Shown: piece by piece, positions 8,813-16,803 of the stretch
Layout: the number at the start of each line of letters is the position of its first letter
How positions within the stretch are numbered: the first letter of the stretch is position 1
From: Streptomyces melanogenes
GTDB taxonomy: Bacteria; Actinomycetota; Actinomycetes; Streptomycetales; Streptomycetaceae
NCBI RefSeq assembly: GCF_014649795.1
Contig: NZ_BMTS01000003.1
Location: forward strand, 248,001 to 312,000
Length of the DNA: 64,000 nt
Reading direction: 5' to 3'
The notes under the pieces: model-generated
What the model saw: the letters and a program-made list of their open reading frames with translations, nothing else
Told to the model about the DNA's origin: nothing
Databases searched by the model: none
Made by a program: the position numbers and the translations under genes

Positions 8813-10471
8813 ATGACCCCGCACCTCACCGCCCCCGCCATCACCCCCGCCCACACCGGGCACACCAACTGGTGGCAGGACGCCGTGATCTACCAGGTCT
8901 ATCCGCGCAGCTTCGCCGACGCCAACGGCGACGGGATGGGGGACCTCGACGGCGTACGCCACAAGCTCCCGTACCTCCGCGACCTCGGCGTCGACGCCGT
9001 CTGGCTCTCCCCCTTCTACGCCTCCCCGCAGGCCGACGCCGGCTACGACGTCGCCGACTACCGCGCCATCGACCCGATGTTCGGCACCCTGCACGACGCC
9101 GACGCCCTGATCAGGGACGCCCACGAGCTAGGGCTCCGGATCATCGTCGACCTCGTCCCCAACCACTCCTCCGACCAGCACGAGTGGTTCAAGCGCGCGC
9201 TGAGGGAGGGGCCGGGCTCGGCGCTGCGGAGCCGGTACCACTTCCGGCCCGGCCGCGGCGAGACCGGCGAACTGCCGCCCAACGACTGGGAGTCCATCTT
9301 CGGCGGGCCCGCCTGGACCCGTACCGAGGACGGCGAGTGGTACCTGCACCTGTTCGCCCCGGAGCAGCCCGACTTCAACTGGGAGCACCCCGCCGTCGCC
9401 GACGAGTTCCGCTCGATCCTGCGGTTCTGGCTGGACATGGGCGTCGACGGGTTCCGCGTCGACGTCGCCCACGGGCTCGTCAAGGCGCCCGGGCTGCCCG
9501 ACATCGGCGGCAGCGACCAGCTCAAGCTGCTGGGCAACGATGTCATGCCGTTCTTCGACCAGGACGGCGTCCACGAGATCTACCGCTCCTGGCGGCTGAT
9601 CCTCGACGAGTACCCCGGCGAGCGCATAGCCGTCGCCGAGGCGTGGACGCCCACCGTGGAGCGCACGGCCCATTACGTACGCCCCGACGAGCTGCACCAG
9701 GCCTTCAACTTCCAGTACCTGGGCGCCCCTTGGGACGCCGAGGCGCTGCGCGAGGTCATCGACGTCTCGCTCGCCGCGATGCGCCCGGTCGGCGCCCCCG
9801 CGACCTGGGTGCTCTCCAACCACGACGTGACCCGGCACGCCACCCGCTTCGCCAACCCGCCCGGCCTCGGCACCCAGCTGCGCACCCCGGGCGACCGCGA
9901 GCTCGGGCTGCGCCGGGCGCGGGCGGCGACCCTGCTGATGCTGGCGCTGCCCGGGTCCGCGTACCTCTACCAGGGCGAGGAGCTGGGCCTCCCGGACGTC
10001 ACCGACCTGCCCGACGAGGTCCGCCAGGACCCGTCGTTCTTCCGCGCCGAAGGGCAGGACGGCTTCCGCGACGGCTGCCGGGTGCCGCTTCCGTGGACCG
10101 TCGACGGCCCCTCGTACGGCTTCGGCAGCGGCGGCAGCTGGCTGCCCCAGCCCGCGTCCTGGAGCGCGCTCTCCGTCGAGGCGCAGAGCGGCGACCCGGA
10201 CTCCACCCTGGAGCTCTACCGTGCCGCCCTCGCCGCCCGCCGTGAGCACCCCGGCCTCGGCTCGGGCGACGCCGTCAGCTGGCTGGACGCCCCGGAAGGC
10301 GTCCTCGCGTTCGCCCGCGACGGGTTCGTCTGCACGGTCAACCTCACCGCCGAACCGGTGCGCCTGCCCGCCCCGGGCAAGGCGCTCCTCTCCAGCGGAA
10401 GCCGCGAAGTCGCCCTCGACGGCGGCGAGTTCGTCCTCGAAGCCGACACCACCGTGTGGTGGGCGGTGTGA
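8813..10471 (+). CDS. GH13 alpha-glucosidase, copy 2
   Basis: 552 residues, cytoplasmic, clearly paralogous to the 3437-5068 enzyme (shared stretches include [29 protein letters not shown] and [17 protein letters not shown]). Catalytic residues are intact: DGFRVDVAH (Asp near 216), VAEAWTP (Glu near 275), LSNHDV (Asp near 337). Differences include a short insertion with FANPPGLGTQ after the SNHD motif. AGGGAC precedes the ATG. It overlaps the next LacI gene by four bases (GTGA), repeating the glucosidase-repressor coupling seen on the other side of malEFG. Confidence 0.93.
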   Translation: MTPHLTAPAITPAHTGHTNWWQDAVIYQVYPRSFADANGDGMGDLDGVRHKLPYLRDLGVDAVWLSPFYASPQADAGYDVADYRAIDPMFGTLHDADALIRDAHELGLRIIVDLVPNHSSDQHEWFKRALREGPGSALRSRYHFRPGRGETGELPPNDWESIFGGPAWTRTEDGEWYLHLFAPEQPDFNWEHPAVADEFRSILRFWLDMGVDGFRVDVAHGLVKAPGLPDIGGSDQLKLLGNDVMPFFDQDGVHEIYRSWRLILDEYPGERIAVAEAWTPTVERTAHYVRPDELHQAFNFQYLGAPWDAEALREVIDVSLAAMRPVGAPATWVLSNHDVTRHATRFANPPGLGTQLRTPGDRELGLRRARAATLLMLALPGSAYLYQGEELGLPDVTDLPDEVRQDPSFFRAEGQDGFRDGCRVPLPWTVDGPSYGFGSGGSWLPQPASWSALSVEAQSGDPDSTLELYRAALAARREHPGLGSGDAVSWLDAPEGVLAFARDGFVCTVNLTAEPVRLPAPGKALLSSGSREVALDGGEFVLEADTTVWWAV

Positions 10472-11493
10472 CCGACGCCGGGCCGCGCCTCGCCGACATC
10501 GCCGCCCAGGCGGCCGTCAGCGAGGCCACCGTCAGCCGGGTGCTCAACGGGCGTCCGGGCGTCGCCGACGCCACCCGGCAGCGGGTGCTCGCGGTCCTGG
10601 ACGTCCTCGGCTGGGAGCGGCCCGCCCAGCTGCGCCACCGCAGCGCCGGACTCGTCGGCCTGGTCACCCCGGAGCTCACCAACCCCATCTTCCCCGCCTT
10701 CGCGCAGGCCGTGGAGCAGGTGCTCGCCGGGCACGGGTACACCCCGGTGCTCTGCACCCAGCTGCCCGGCGGGGCGACCGAGGACGAGCTGGTCGAGCAG
10801 TTGGAGGAGCGCGGGGTCAACGGCATCGTGTTCCTGTCGGGGCTGCACGCCGACACCGCCGCCGACCCCGCCCGCTATCTGGCGCTCACCGAGCGCGGGG
10901 TGCCGTTCGTGCTGGTCAACGGCTACAACGAGCGCATCCGCGCGCCCTTCGTCTCGCCCGACGACCACACGGCGATGGCGATGGCGGTCGGCCATCTCGC
11001 CGACCTCGGCCACACCCGGATCGGCCTGGCGGCCGGGCCGCTCAGATACGTGCCCTCGCGCCGCAAGGCCGAGGGGTTCGCGGCCGCGCTGGGGGAGCGG
11101 TTCGGGCTGCGCGCCGAGGAGGCCGCCGCGTACACGGGCCACACCCTCTTCAGCGTCGAGGGCGGCCAGGTGGCGGCGGGCGCACTGCTCGACCAGGGCT
11201 GTACGGGAGTGGTGTGCGCCAGCGACATGATGGCGCTCGGGGCGGTCCGCGCGGCGCGTGAGCGCGGGCTCGACGTGCCGAAGGACGTCTCGGTGGTGGG
11301 CTTCGACGACTCGCGGCTGATCGCGTTCACCGACCCGCCGCTGACCACCGTCCGCCAGCCCGTGCGGGCGATGGCGACGGCCGCGGTGGGCGCGCTGCTC
11401 GAAGAGATCCGGGGGAACCCGGTACAGCGCACGGAGTTCGTGTTCCAGCCGGAGCTGGTGGTACGGGGGTCCACCGCGCGCGTACGGGAGTGA
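10468..11493 (+). CDS. LacI-family repressor, MalR paralogue
   Basis: 341 residues from a GTG at 10468 within the GTGA overlap with the glucosidase stop. The HTH RLADIAAQAAVSEATVSRVLNG differs from MalR by a single residue up to the hinge, so the two probably read similar operators. The effector domain carries GLVTPELTNPIFP, CASDMMALGAVRAAR and VVGFDDSRLIAFTDPPLTT. It probably controls the adjacent glucosidase, the importer, or both. Confidence 0.9.
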   Translation: MTDAGPRLADIAAQAAVSEATVSRVLNGRPGVADATRQRVLAVLDVLGWERPAQLRHRSAGLVGLVTPELTNPIFPAFAQAVEQVLAGHGYTPVLCTQLPGGATEDELVEQLEERGVNGIVFLSGLHADTAADPARYLALTERGVPFVLVNGYNERIRAPFVSPDDHTAMAMAVGHLADLGHTRIGLAAGPLRYVPSRRKAEGFAAALGERFGLRAEEAAAYTGHTLFSVEGGQVAAGALLDQGCTGVVCASDMMALGAVRAARERGLDVPKDVSVVGFDDSRLIAFTDPPLTTVRQPVRAMATAAVGALLEEIRGNPVQRTEFVFQPELVVRGSTARVRE

Positions 11494-11616
11494 GCGGGGG
11501 GGCGTACGGGAGTGACCGCTCGACGTCCGTCGGTGTTCTCCGTACGCAGGGAAATGGCGTTGCACTGACCGCTCCTGGCCTGTTTGCGACTGTTTCTGGT
11601 TGAACCGGGCGATCGC

Positions 11617-11646
11617 GTCTGGACCAGGCCATTGTCTGGTCCAGAC
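11617..11646. promoter_or_regulatory. Perfect 11-base inverted repeat directly before the STAND ATPase start
   Basis: GTCTGGACCAG, eight bases, then CTGGTCCAGAC, a perfect inverted repeat. Each arm also contains a small palindrome (CTGGACCAG and CTGGTCCAG). It ends one base before the GTG at 11648. That position suits an operator over a leaderless promoter, or an RNA hairpin masking the start. Confidence 0.65.
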
Positions 11647-11647
11647 T

Positions 11648-13696
11648 GTGCCCGTGTTGGGGAATCTTCCAGCGGAGACCACGAGCTTCGTGGGCCGGTC
11701 GGTCGAACTGGCCACCCTGGACGGCCTGTTGCGCAACCACCGGCTCGTCACCGTCACCGGACCGGGCGGCGTCGGCAAGTCCCGCCTCGCCCTGCGCGGC
11801 GCACGCGGCCGCGACGCCTTCTGTCCCGACGGGGTGTGGTGGGTCGAGCTGTCGCCGCTGTGCGACCCCGAACTGCTCGCCGCCACCGTCGCCGACCACC
11901 TGGGCGTCACCGACCAGACCACCCGCACCGCCGCCGAGGCGCTGTGCGGCTGGCTCGGCGACAAACGGCTGCTCCTGGTCCTGGACACCTGCGAGCACCT
12001 GGTCTCCGCCTGCGGGCACCTCATCGGTGAGCTGCTCCAGACCTCGCCGGGGCTCACCGTCCTGGCCACCAGCCGGCAGTCCCTGGGGCGGCCGGAGGAA
12101 CGTGTCTTCTCGCTCGGCCCGCTGCCGCCCGAGGGCGCCGCGCTCACCCTCTTCAAAGAGCGCGCCGTCGACGCCGTCCCGCACCTGACGCTGAAGTCCT
12201 TCGAGACCCCGGCCCGCGCCGACGCGGCCGCCGCCGTCTGCCGCAGACTCGACGGCATCCCGCTCGCCCTCGAACTCGCGGGCGCCCGGCTGCGGTTGTG
12301 GAGCGTCGAGCAGCTCGCCGAACGGCTCGACTCGCGCTTCGAGGTCCTCGCCGACACCCGCGCCGCCCGGCTGCCCCGCCACCAGACCATGCGCACCACC
12401 ATCGGCTGGAGCCACGAGCTGTGCGCCCCGCTGGAGCGGCTGCTGTGGGCCCGGCTCTCGGTGTTCGCCGGGGCCTTCGACCTGGAGGCCGCCCAGGAGG
12501 TCGCCGCGGGCGGCCCGCTCGCCCCCGAGGCCGTCGGACCCGCGCTCACGGGCCTGGTCGCCAAGTCCGTCGTACGGGCCAGGACGCACCGGGGCCGGGC
12601 CGGCTACCGGATGCTCGACACCATCCGCGAGTACGGCCGCCAGTGGCTCGGCGAGCTCGGCGAGGAGGCGGCCGTGGCCCGCCGCCACGCCGAGCGCTGC
12701 CGCCGCCTGGCTCGCGCCGCCGAGGCCGAGTGGATGGGCCCCGACCAGGTCGAGTGGTACGAGCGCCTGGCCGCCGGGCACGCCGATCTGCGCACCGCCC
12801 TCGACCACCTGCTTGCCACCGACCCCGACGCCGCCCTCGACATGGCCTCCTCGCTCTGGTTCTTCTGGTTCTGCTGCGGGCACCTGCGCGAGGGCCGCGG
12901 CTTCCTGGAGCGCGCCCTCGCCCTCGGCCCCGCGCCCGGCCCGCGCCGCGACCGCGCCGAGTGGGCGCTCGGCATGACCGCCTTCCTCCAGGGCGACATG
13001 GAGACCGCCCTTGGGCACGGCAGACGGTGTGCGGCGAGCGCCGCCGACCCCGAGTCCCGGCTGCGCGCCGCCTATCTGCTCGGCGGCGCCATCCTGATGC
13101 CGGGCGACGCCGAGGGCGCCCTGGAGGTGTGCACCCCGGCCATCGACGCGGCCGACGACGACCTCTCGCCCGGCCTCGCCCTCTGCGCGCTCGCCCGCAT
13201 CTACGCCCTCACCAACCTCGGCCGCTACCGCGAGGCCGCCGCCGAGGCGACCTGGCTGCGCGACCAGTGCGCGAGCCGGGGGGAGCGGTGGATGCGGGCG
13301 TACGCCGACTACATGCTCGCCGTCACCGCGCTGGCGCTCGGCCGCGCCACCGAGGCCGCCGAGCACGTCCGCGCGATGCTCACCGGCAAGCAGCTGCTCC
13401 ACGACAGCTTCGGCATCGCCATCGGCCTCGACCTGCTCGCCTGCGCGCTCGCCGCCCGGGGCGACGGCGAGGAGGGCGCGCTGGTCCTCGGCATCGGGCA
13501 GGAGTACTGGCGTACCGTCGGCAAGGCCCAGATGGGCGCGCCCCGGCTGACCGCCGTGCGCGAGGAGTGCGAGCGCCGGGCCAGGGCCGCCGTCGGGGAC
13601 CAGGCGTACGACAGCGCCTTCCGCCGGGGGGCGCGCGCCGGGCTCGACCAAGGCCTCAGCTACGCCCTCAAGGGTGATTTCGCGCAGGGAAGTTGA
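11648..13696 (+). CDS. STAND/NB-ARC-type ATPase with TPR-like C-terminus, no DNA-binding domain
   Basis: About 682 residues from the GTG at 11648 (start VPVLGNLPAETTSFVGR), which matches where related proteins begin; a TTG at 11600 would add 16 residues. The P-loop is GPGGVGKS near residues 37-44 and Walker B is LLLVLDTCEH near 107-116, with ATSRQSLG (sensor) and GIPLALELAGARL downstream, as in AfsR-like and LuxR-LAL-like signalling ATPases. The rest is helical repeat (TPR-like). Relatives usually end in a LuxR HTH; this one stops at ALKGDFAQGS and the following bases encode none. Role unknown; it probably passes its signal through a partner. Confidence 0.8.
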   Translation: MPVLGNLPAETTSFVGRSVELATLDGLLRNHRLVTVTGPGGVGKSRLALRGARGRDAFCPDGVWWVELSPLCDPELLAATVADHLGVTDQTTRTAAEALCGWLGDKRLLLVLDTCEHLVSACGHLIGELLQTSPGLTVLATSRQSLGRPEERVFSLGPLPPEGAALTLFKERAVDAVPHLTLKSFETPARADAAAAVCRRLDGIPLALELAGARLRLWSVEQLAERLDSRFEVLADTRAARLPRHQTMRTTIGWSHELCAPLERLLWARLSVFAGAFDLEAAQEVAAGGPLAPEAVGPALTGLVAKSVVRARTHRGRAGYRMLDTIREYGRQWLGELGEEAAVARRHAERCRRLARAAEAEWMGPDQVEWYERLAAGHADLRTALDHLLATDPDAALDMASSLWFFWFCCGHLREGRGFLERALALGPAPGPRRDRAEWALGMTAFLQGDMETALGHGRRCAASAADPESRLRAAYLLGGAILMPGDAEGALEVCTPAIDAADDDLSPGLALCALARIYALTNLGRYREAAAEATWLRDQCASRGERWMRAYADYMLAVTALALGRATEAAEHVRAMLTGKQLLHDSFGIAIGLDLLACALAARGDGEEGALVLGIGQEYWRTVGKAQMGAPRLTAVREECERRARAAVGDQAYDSAFRRGARAGLDQGLSYALKGDFAQGS

Positions 13697-13823
13697 CCAG
13701 GGGCCCCTGTGGGCGAACCGCGCGCTACCGTGTGGACGTACCCACTGCCCAAGACAGGCCCCCAGACAGGCCCTAGTCCGCACCACGCCCACCGGGGCCC
13801 GACGGCCCCACGGGGGATGAGCC

Positions 13824-15416
13824 GTGAACCCGTCCCGCACCACCGTGCTGGTCGTCGACGACATCGACGCCAACCGCTACGCCATGGGCGCGGTCCTGCG
13901 GCGCGCGGGCCACCGGGTGGTGCCGCTGGCCACCGCCGCCGACGCCCTGGTCGAGCTCGACGCCCGGGTCAGGAACGGCGCCCTGCCCGACGCGGCCCTG
14001 GTCGACGTGGGCCTGCCCGACATGGACGGCTTCGAGCTGTGCCGCCGCATCAAGGCGCACCCCGAGATCGCCACCATGCCCGTGGTGCACTTCTCGGCCG
14101 CGGCCACCACCCCGCGCGACCGCACCCGGGGCCTGGACGCGGGCGCCGAGGCCTACCTCGCCGTACCGGTCGAGCCCGAGGAGATCCAGGCCGTCGTCCG
14201 GGCCGCCCTGCGCGGCGCCCGGTTCCGGCACGACGCCGACGCCCGCGCGGGCCGCCTCGCCCGGCTGGCCACCGCCACCACCGCGCTGTACGGGACGAGT
14301 TGCCCCCAGGAGCTCGCCGACACGGCCGCCGCGGCCGTCACCGCCCTGCTCCGCTGCCGGGCCGCCGCCTACGTCTTCGGCGCCGACGGCACGCTCCACG
14401 CGGGCGGCCCGGCGCGGGGCGGACCCGCGGCCACCACCGCCGCGGTCGCCCCGCTGCTCCAGCGGGCCATGGCGGGCTGCACCGGCGTCCGGTCGCGGAT
14501 CGCGCCCGCCCCGCTGTGGCCCTCCGGTGTGCTGCCGACCGGCGAGGAGGACGGCGACGCCCGGCTGGTACTGGCCCGCAGCCGCGCCGACCAGCCGCCG
14601 GTCTGCCTGGTCACCCCCGTCCAGGCCACCGGCGGCCAGGACACCCGCGCCCTGCTCGCCCATCTCGCCGAGGCCACCGCGCTGGCCGCCGAGTCGCTGC
14701 GCAGCGCCGCCGAGGAGCGGCACATCGCGCTCACCCTCCAGCGCAGCTTCCTGCCCCAGCACCAGCCCCGGCTGCCCGGCGCCGACGTCGCCGTGCGCTA
14801 TGTGCCCGCCTCCACCCGCGCCGAGATCGGCGGCGACTTCTACACCGCGCTGCCCACCCCCGACGGGCTCCTCGTCGGCGTCGGCGACGTCGTGGGCCAC
14901 TCGCTCGACGCGGCCACCGTCATGGTCGAACTGCGCCATGCGTTACGGGCGTACGCGACCGACGAGCGCGACCCGGCGGTCCTGGTGCGCCGACTGGACC
15001 GGATGCTCCAGCTCTACCACCCGGAGGCCACCGCCACCCTCTGCCTCGCCCTGATCGACCCGCTGCTCGGCCGCGCCCGGATCGCCAACGCGGGCCACAT
15101 ACCGCCGCTGGTCGTCCGCGGCCGGGGCGGCACGGACTACCTCGACGTCCACGGCCCGCTGCTCGGCCTCGGTCTCGACCACCCCGACCCGTACCGCCAC
15201 CAACTCGCCTCCGGTGACGTCCTGTTGATGGTGACGGACGGCCTCATCGAGACCCGGGGCACGGACCTCGCGGTCTCCATGGAACGGCTGCGCCATATCG
15301 CGGCCGCGAACGCCGCGCGCGGCACGGGACCGCTGTGCGACGCGCTGCTGAGCGCGTTCGGCAGCCGCGAGGACGACGTGGCGCTGCTGGCCCTGCGGCT
15401 CACCGGGCTGGCGTGA
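13824..15416 (+). CDS. Response-regulator receiver + GAF-like + SpoIIE/PPM serine phosphatase
   Basis: 530 residues from GTG 13824, with GGGGGA 8-13 bases upstream. Residues 1-125 are a receiver: VVDD acidic pair (12-13), phosphoacceptor-type Asp61 in LVDVGLPD, Ser91 in HFSA. The usual conserved Lys before the final Pro is Val114 (YLAVPV), so phosphorylation switching may be altered. A GAF-like middle follows, then a PPM/SpoIIE phosphatase with GGDFY, GVGDVVGHS, NAGHIPPL, VTDGLIE and REDDVALL, all metal-binding Asp present. It would dephosphorylate an anti-anti-sigma factor. Codon 374 (14943-14945, in ELRHALRAY) is TTA, the bldA-dependent leucine codon. Confidence 0.9.
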   Translation: MNPSRTTVLVVDDIDANRYAMGAVLRRAGHRVVPLATAADALVELDARVRNGALPDAALVDVGLPDMDGFELCRRIKAHPEIATMPVVHFSAAATTPRDRTRGLDAGAEAYLAVPVEPEEIQAVVRAALRGARFRHDADARAGRLARLATATTALYGTSCPQELADTAAAAVTALLRCRAAAYVFGADGTLHAGGPARGGPAATTAAVAPLLQRAMAGCTGVRSRIAPAPLWPSGVLPTGEEDGDARLVLARSRADQPPVCLVTPVQATGGQDTRALLAHLAEATALAAESLRSAAEERHIALTLQRSFLPQHQPRLPGADVAVRYVPASTRAEIGGDFYTALPTPDGLLVGVGDVVGHSLDAATVMVELRHALRAYATDERDPAVLVRRLDRMLQLYHPEATATLCLALIDPLLGRARIANAGHIPPLVVRGRGGTDYLDVHGPLLGLGLDHPDPYRHQLASGDVLLMVTDGLIETRGTDLAVSMERLRHIAAANAARGTGPLCDALLSAFGSREDDVALLALRLTGLA

Positions 15417-15422
15417 AGGGGC

Positions 15423-15947
15423 TCAGCCGAGCCGCTTCTCCATCAGCACGACCGCGTAGTTGCTGCCGCCTCCGCCCTCCTTGAACGGCTGCTCCCCGGC
15501 GACCGCGTACCCGGCCCGCTCGTAGTAGGCGCGGAGCCCGGGGCTGGAGGCCTTGAAGTCGAGGCGGGACAGGGGGCGCCCGGCCGCCGCGATGCGCTGC
15601 TCGGCATGGGCGAGCAGGGCCCGGCCGGTTCCGGCGGGCGCGAGCGTGCGGTCGGTCATCAGCCGGTGCACATAGCCCGCCTCCGGCGGCCGCGCGCCCC
15701 ATGCGGGCTCGTCCCGCCACCACAGCTCGTACGCCCCGGCCGCGCGGCCGTCCCCGGTGAGCGCGAGCCAGACCTCGCCCTCCTCGATCCGCGACCGGAA
15801 GTGCGCCGCGTCCTTCTCGCCGGGCTGCCACTGGTCGATGCCGGTGCCCTGCATCCAGCGGGCGGCGCCGTCGTAGAGGGCGACCAGGGCGGGCACGTCC
15901 TCTTGCGAGGCTCGGCGGAAGGAGAGCGTCTCCGGCGGTGTCGTCAT
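15423..15947 (-). CDS. GNAT-family N-acetyltransferase
   Basis: 174 residues from ATG 15947. The fold shows as SFRRASQEDVPALVALYD at the start, GYVHRLMTDRTLAPAGTGRALL around the acetyl-CoA loop, and LDFKASSPGLRAYYERAGY near the C-terminus. The pyrophosphate loop is AGTGRAL rather than the usual Q/RxxGxG/A. Substrate not predictable. It is convergent with the SpoIIE phosphatase, with only six bases between the stops. Confidence 0.85.
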   Translation of the reverse strand: MTTPPETLSFRRASQEDVPALVALYDGAARWMQGTGIDQWQPGEKDAAHFRSRIEEGEVWLALTGDGRAAGAYELWWRDEPAWGARPPEAGYVHRLMTDRTLAPAGTGRALLAHAEQRIAAAGRPLSRLDFKASSPGLRAYYERAGYAVAGEQPFKEGGGGSNYAVVLMEKRLG

Positions 15948-15979
15948 GCGATCAAGGTACGGGGAGGTGGGGGCGCTCG

Positions 15980-16088
15980 TTCGTCTGCGGGTGGGTGGTG
16001 GGCTGGTCGCGCAGTTCCCCGCGCCCCTAAAGCTGCCGCTCCGCGGCAATCCCCCTGGGCGCCCCGCAGGCAAACCCCGCGCCCCCTA
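15980..16088. repeat. Dispersed repeat, copy C (right arm degraded)
   Basis: Left flank CGTCTGCGGGTGGGTGG, arm GGTCGCGCAGTTCCCCGCGC, inner module CTGCCGCTCCGCGGCAATCC and CTGGGCGCCCCGCAGG, then a broken right arm. It lies directly 3' of the TetR gene, whose stop borders it. Confidence 0.85.
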
Positions 16089-16790
16089 AGAGGTCGGCGC
16101 CAAAGCCACCAGCCGTGCCACCAGGTCCCCGAACGGCCCGTCCGCCGGCTCGTCCGCGACGATCCGCAGCACCACCGCCGCCATCTCGTCGTCGTACGCC
16201 GCGCTCACCGCCGCCAGCGCCGCGAAGTCGTGGACCAACTGCAACTCCAGCTCGGCGCGCGGGATGCGGCGCCCGTCCAGCCAGATCAGGGCCGTCGACT
16301 CGGCGAGGGAGACCCAGGAGCGCACCACCAACTCAAGGCGCGCGGGCGGGTCCTGGACGTCGAGGTGGGCGAGGATCTGGAGGTAGGCCGCGTGCCGCAC
16401 CTCGTCGATCATCGCGTTGGCGGTGGTCGAGCCGACCGCCGAGGCCGCGGGCCCGCCCCGCATCAGCGCGGCGAAGCCCGGCCCGTGGCCCTCGACGAAG
16501 TCGAAGAAGCGGCCCATCACCCGCAGCAGCCGGGCCCCCAGTGGCCCCTCGTGCGGCTCCACGAACCGGCCCGCCAGCTCGTCGGCGGCCAGGCGCAGCG
16601 CCGCCTCGTACAGGCTCTGCTTGCCGGGGAAGTAGTGGTAGACGAGCGGCCGCGATATCCCGGCCGCCGCCGCTATCTCGTCGATGGACACGTCGTCGGG
16701 GGAGCGGTGGCTGAACAGCTCCAGCGCGACCCCGATCAGCTGCCGCCTGCGCTCCTCGACGCCCATCCTGCGCCGCACCCCGGTCGTCAT
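16086..16790 (-). CDS. TetR-family transcriptional regulator
   Basis: 234 residues. The N-terminal HTH reads RRRQLIGVALELFSHRSPDD, then VSIDEIAAAAGISRPLVYHY and FPGKQSLYEAAL, a textbook TetR helix set. The C-terminal ligand domain is Ala-rich. It is the last gene of a minus-strand operon behind the diiron-like hydrolase and the PDR-type reductase (14-base gap to the latter), so it probably controls that operon in response to a lipophilic substrate. Confidence 0.92.
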   Translation of the reverse strand: MTTGVRRRMGVEERRRQLIGVALELFSHRSPDDVSIDEIAAAAGISRPLVYHYFPGKQSLYEAALRLAADELAGRFVEPHEGPLGARLLRVMGRFFDFVEGHGPGFAALMRGGPAASAVGSTTANAMIDEVRHAAYLQILAHLDVQDPPARLELVVRSWVSLAESTALIWLDGRRIPRAELELQLVHDFAALAAVSAAYDDEMAAVVLRIVADEPADGPFGDLVARLVALAPTS

Positions 16791-16803
16791 GCGAACAGAG
16801 TAC

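Noticed and set aside
11636..11651. DasR (dre) site before the STAND gene
   Set aside because: About 10 of 16 positions fit, and the sequence is better explained as part of the larger perfect inverted repeat.
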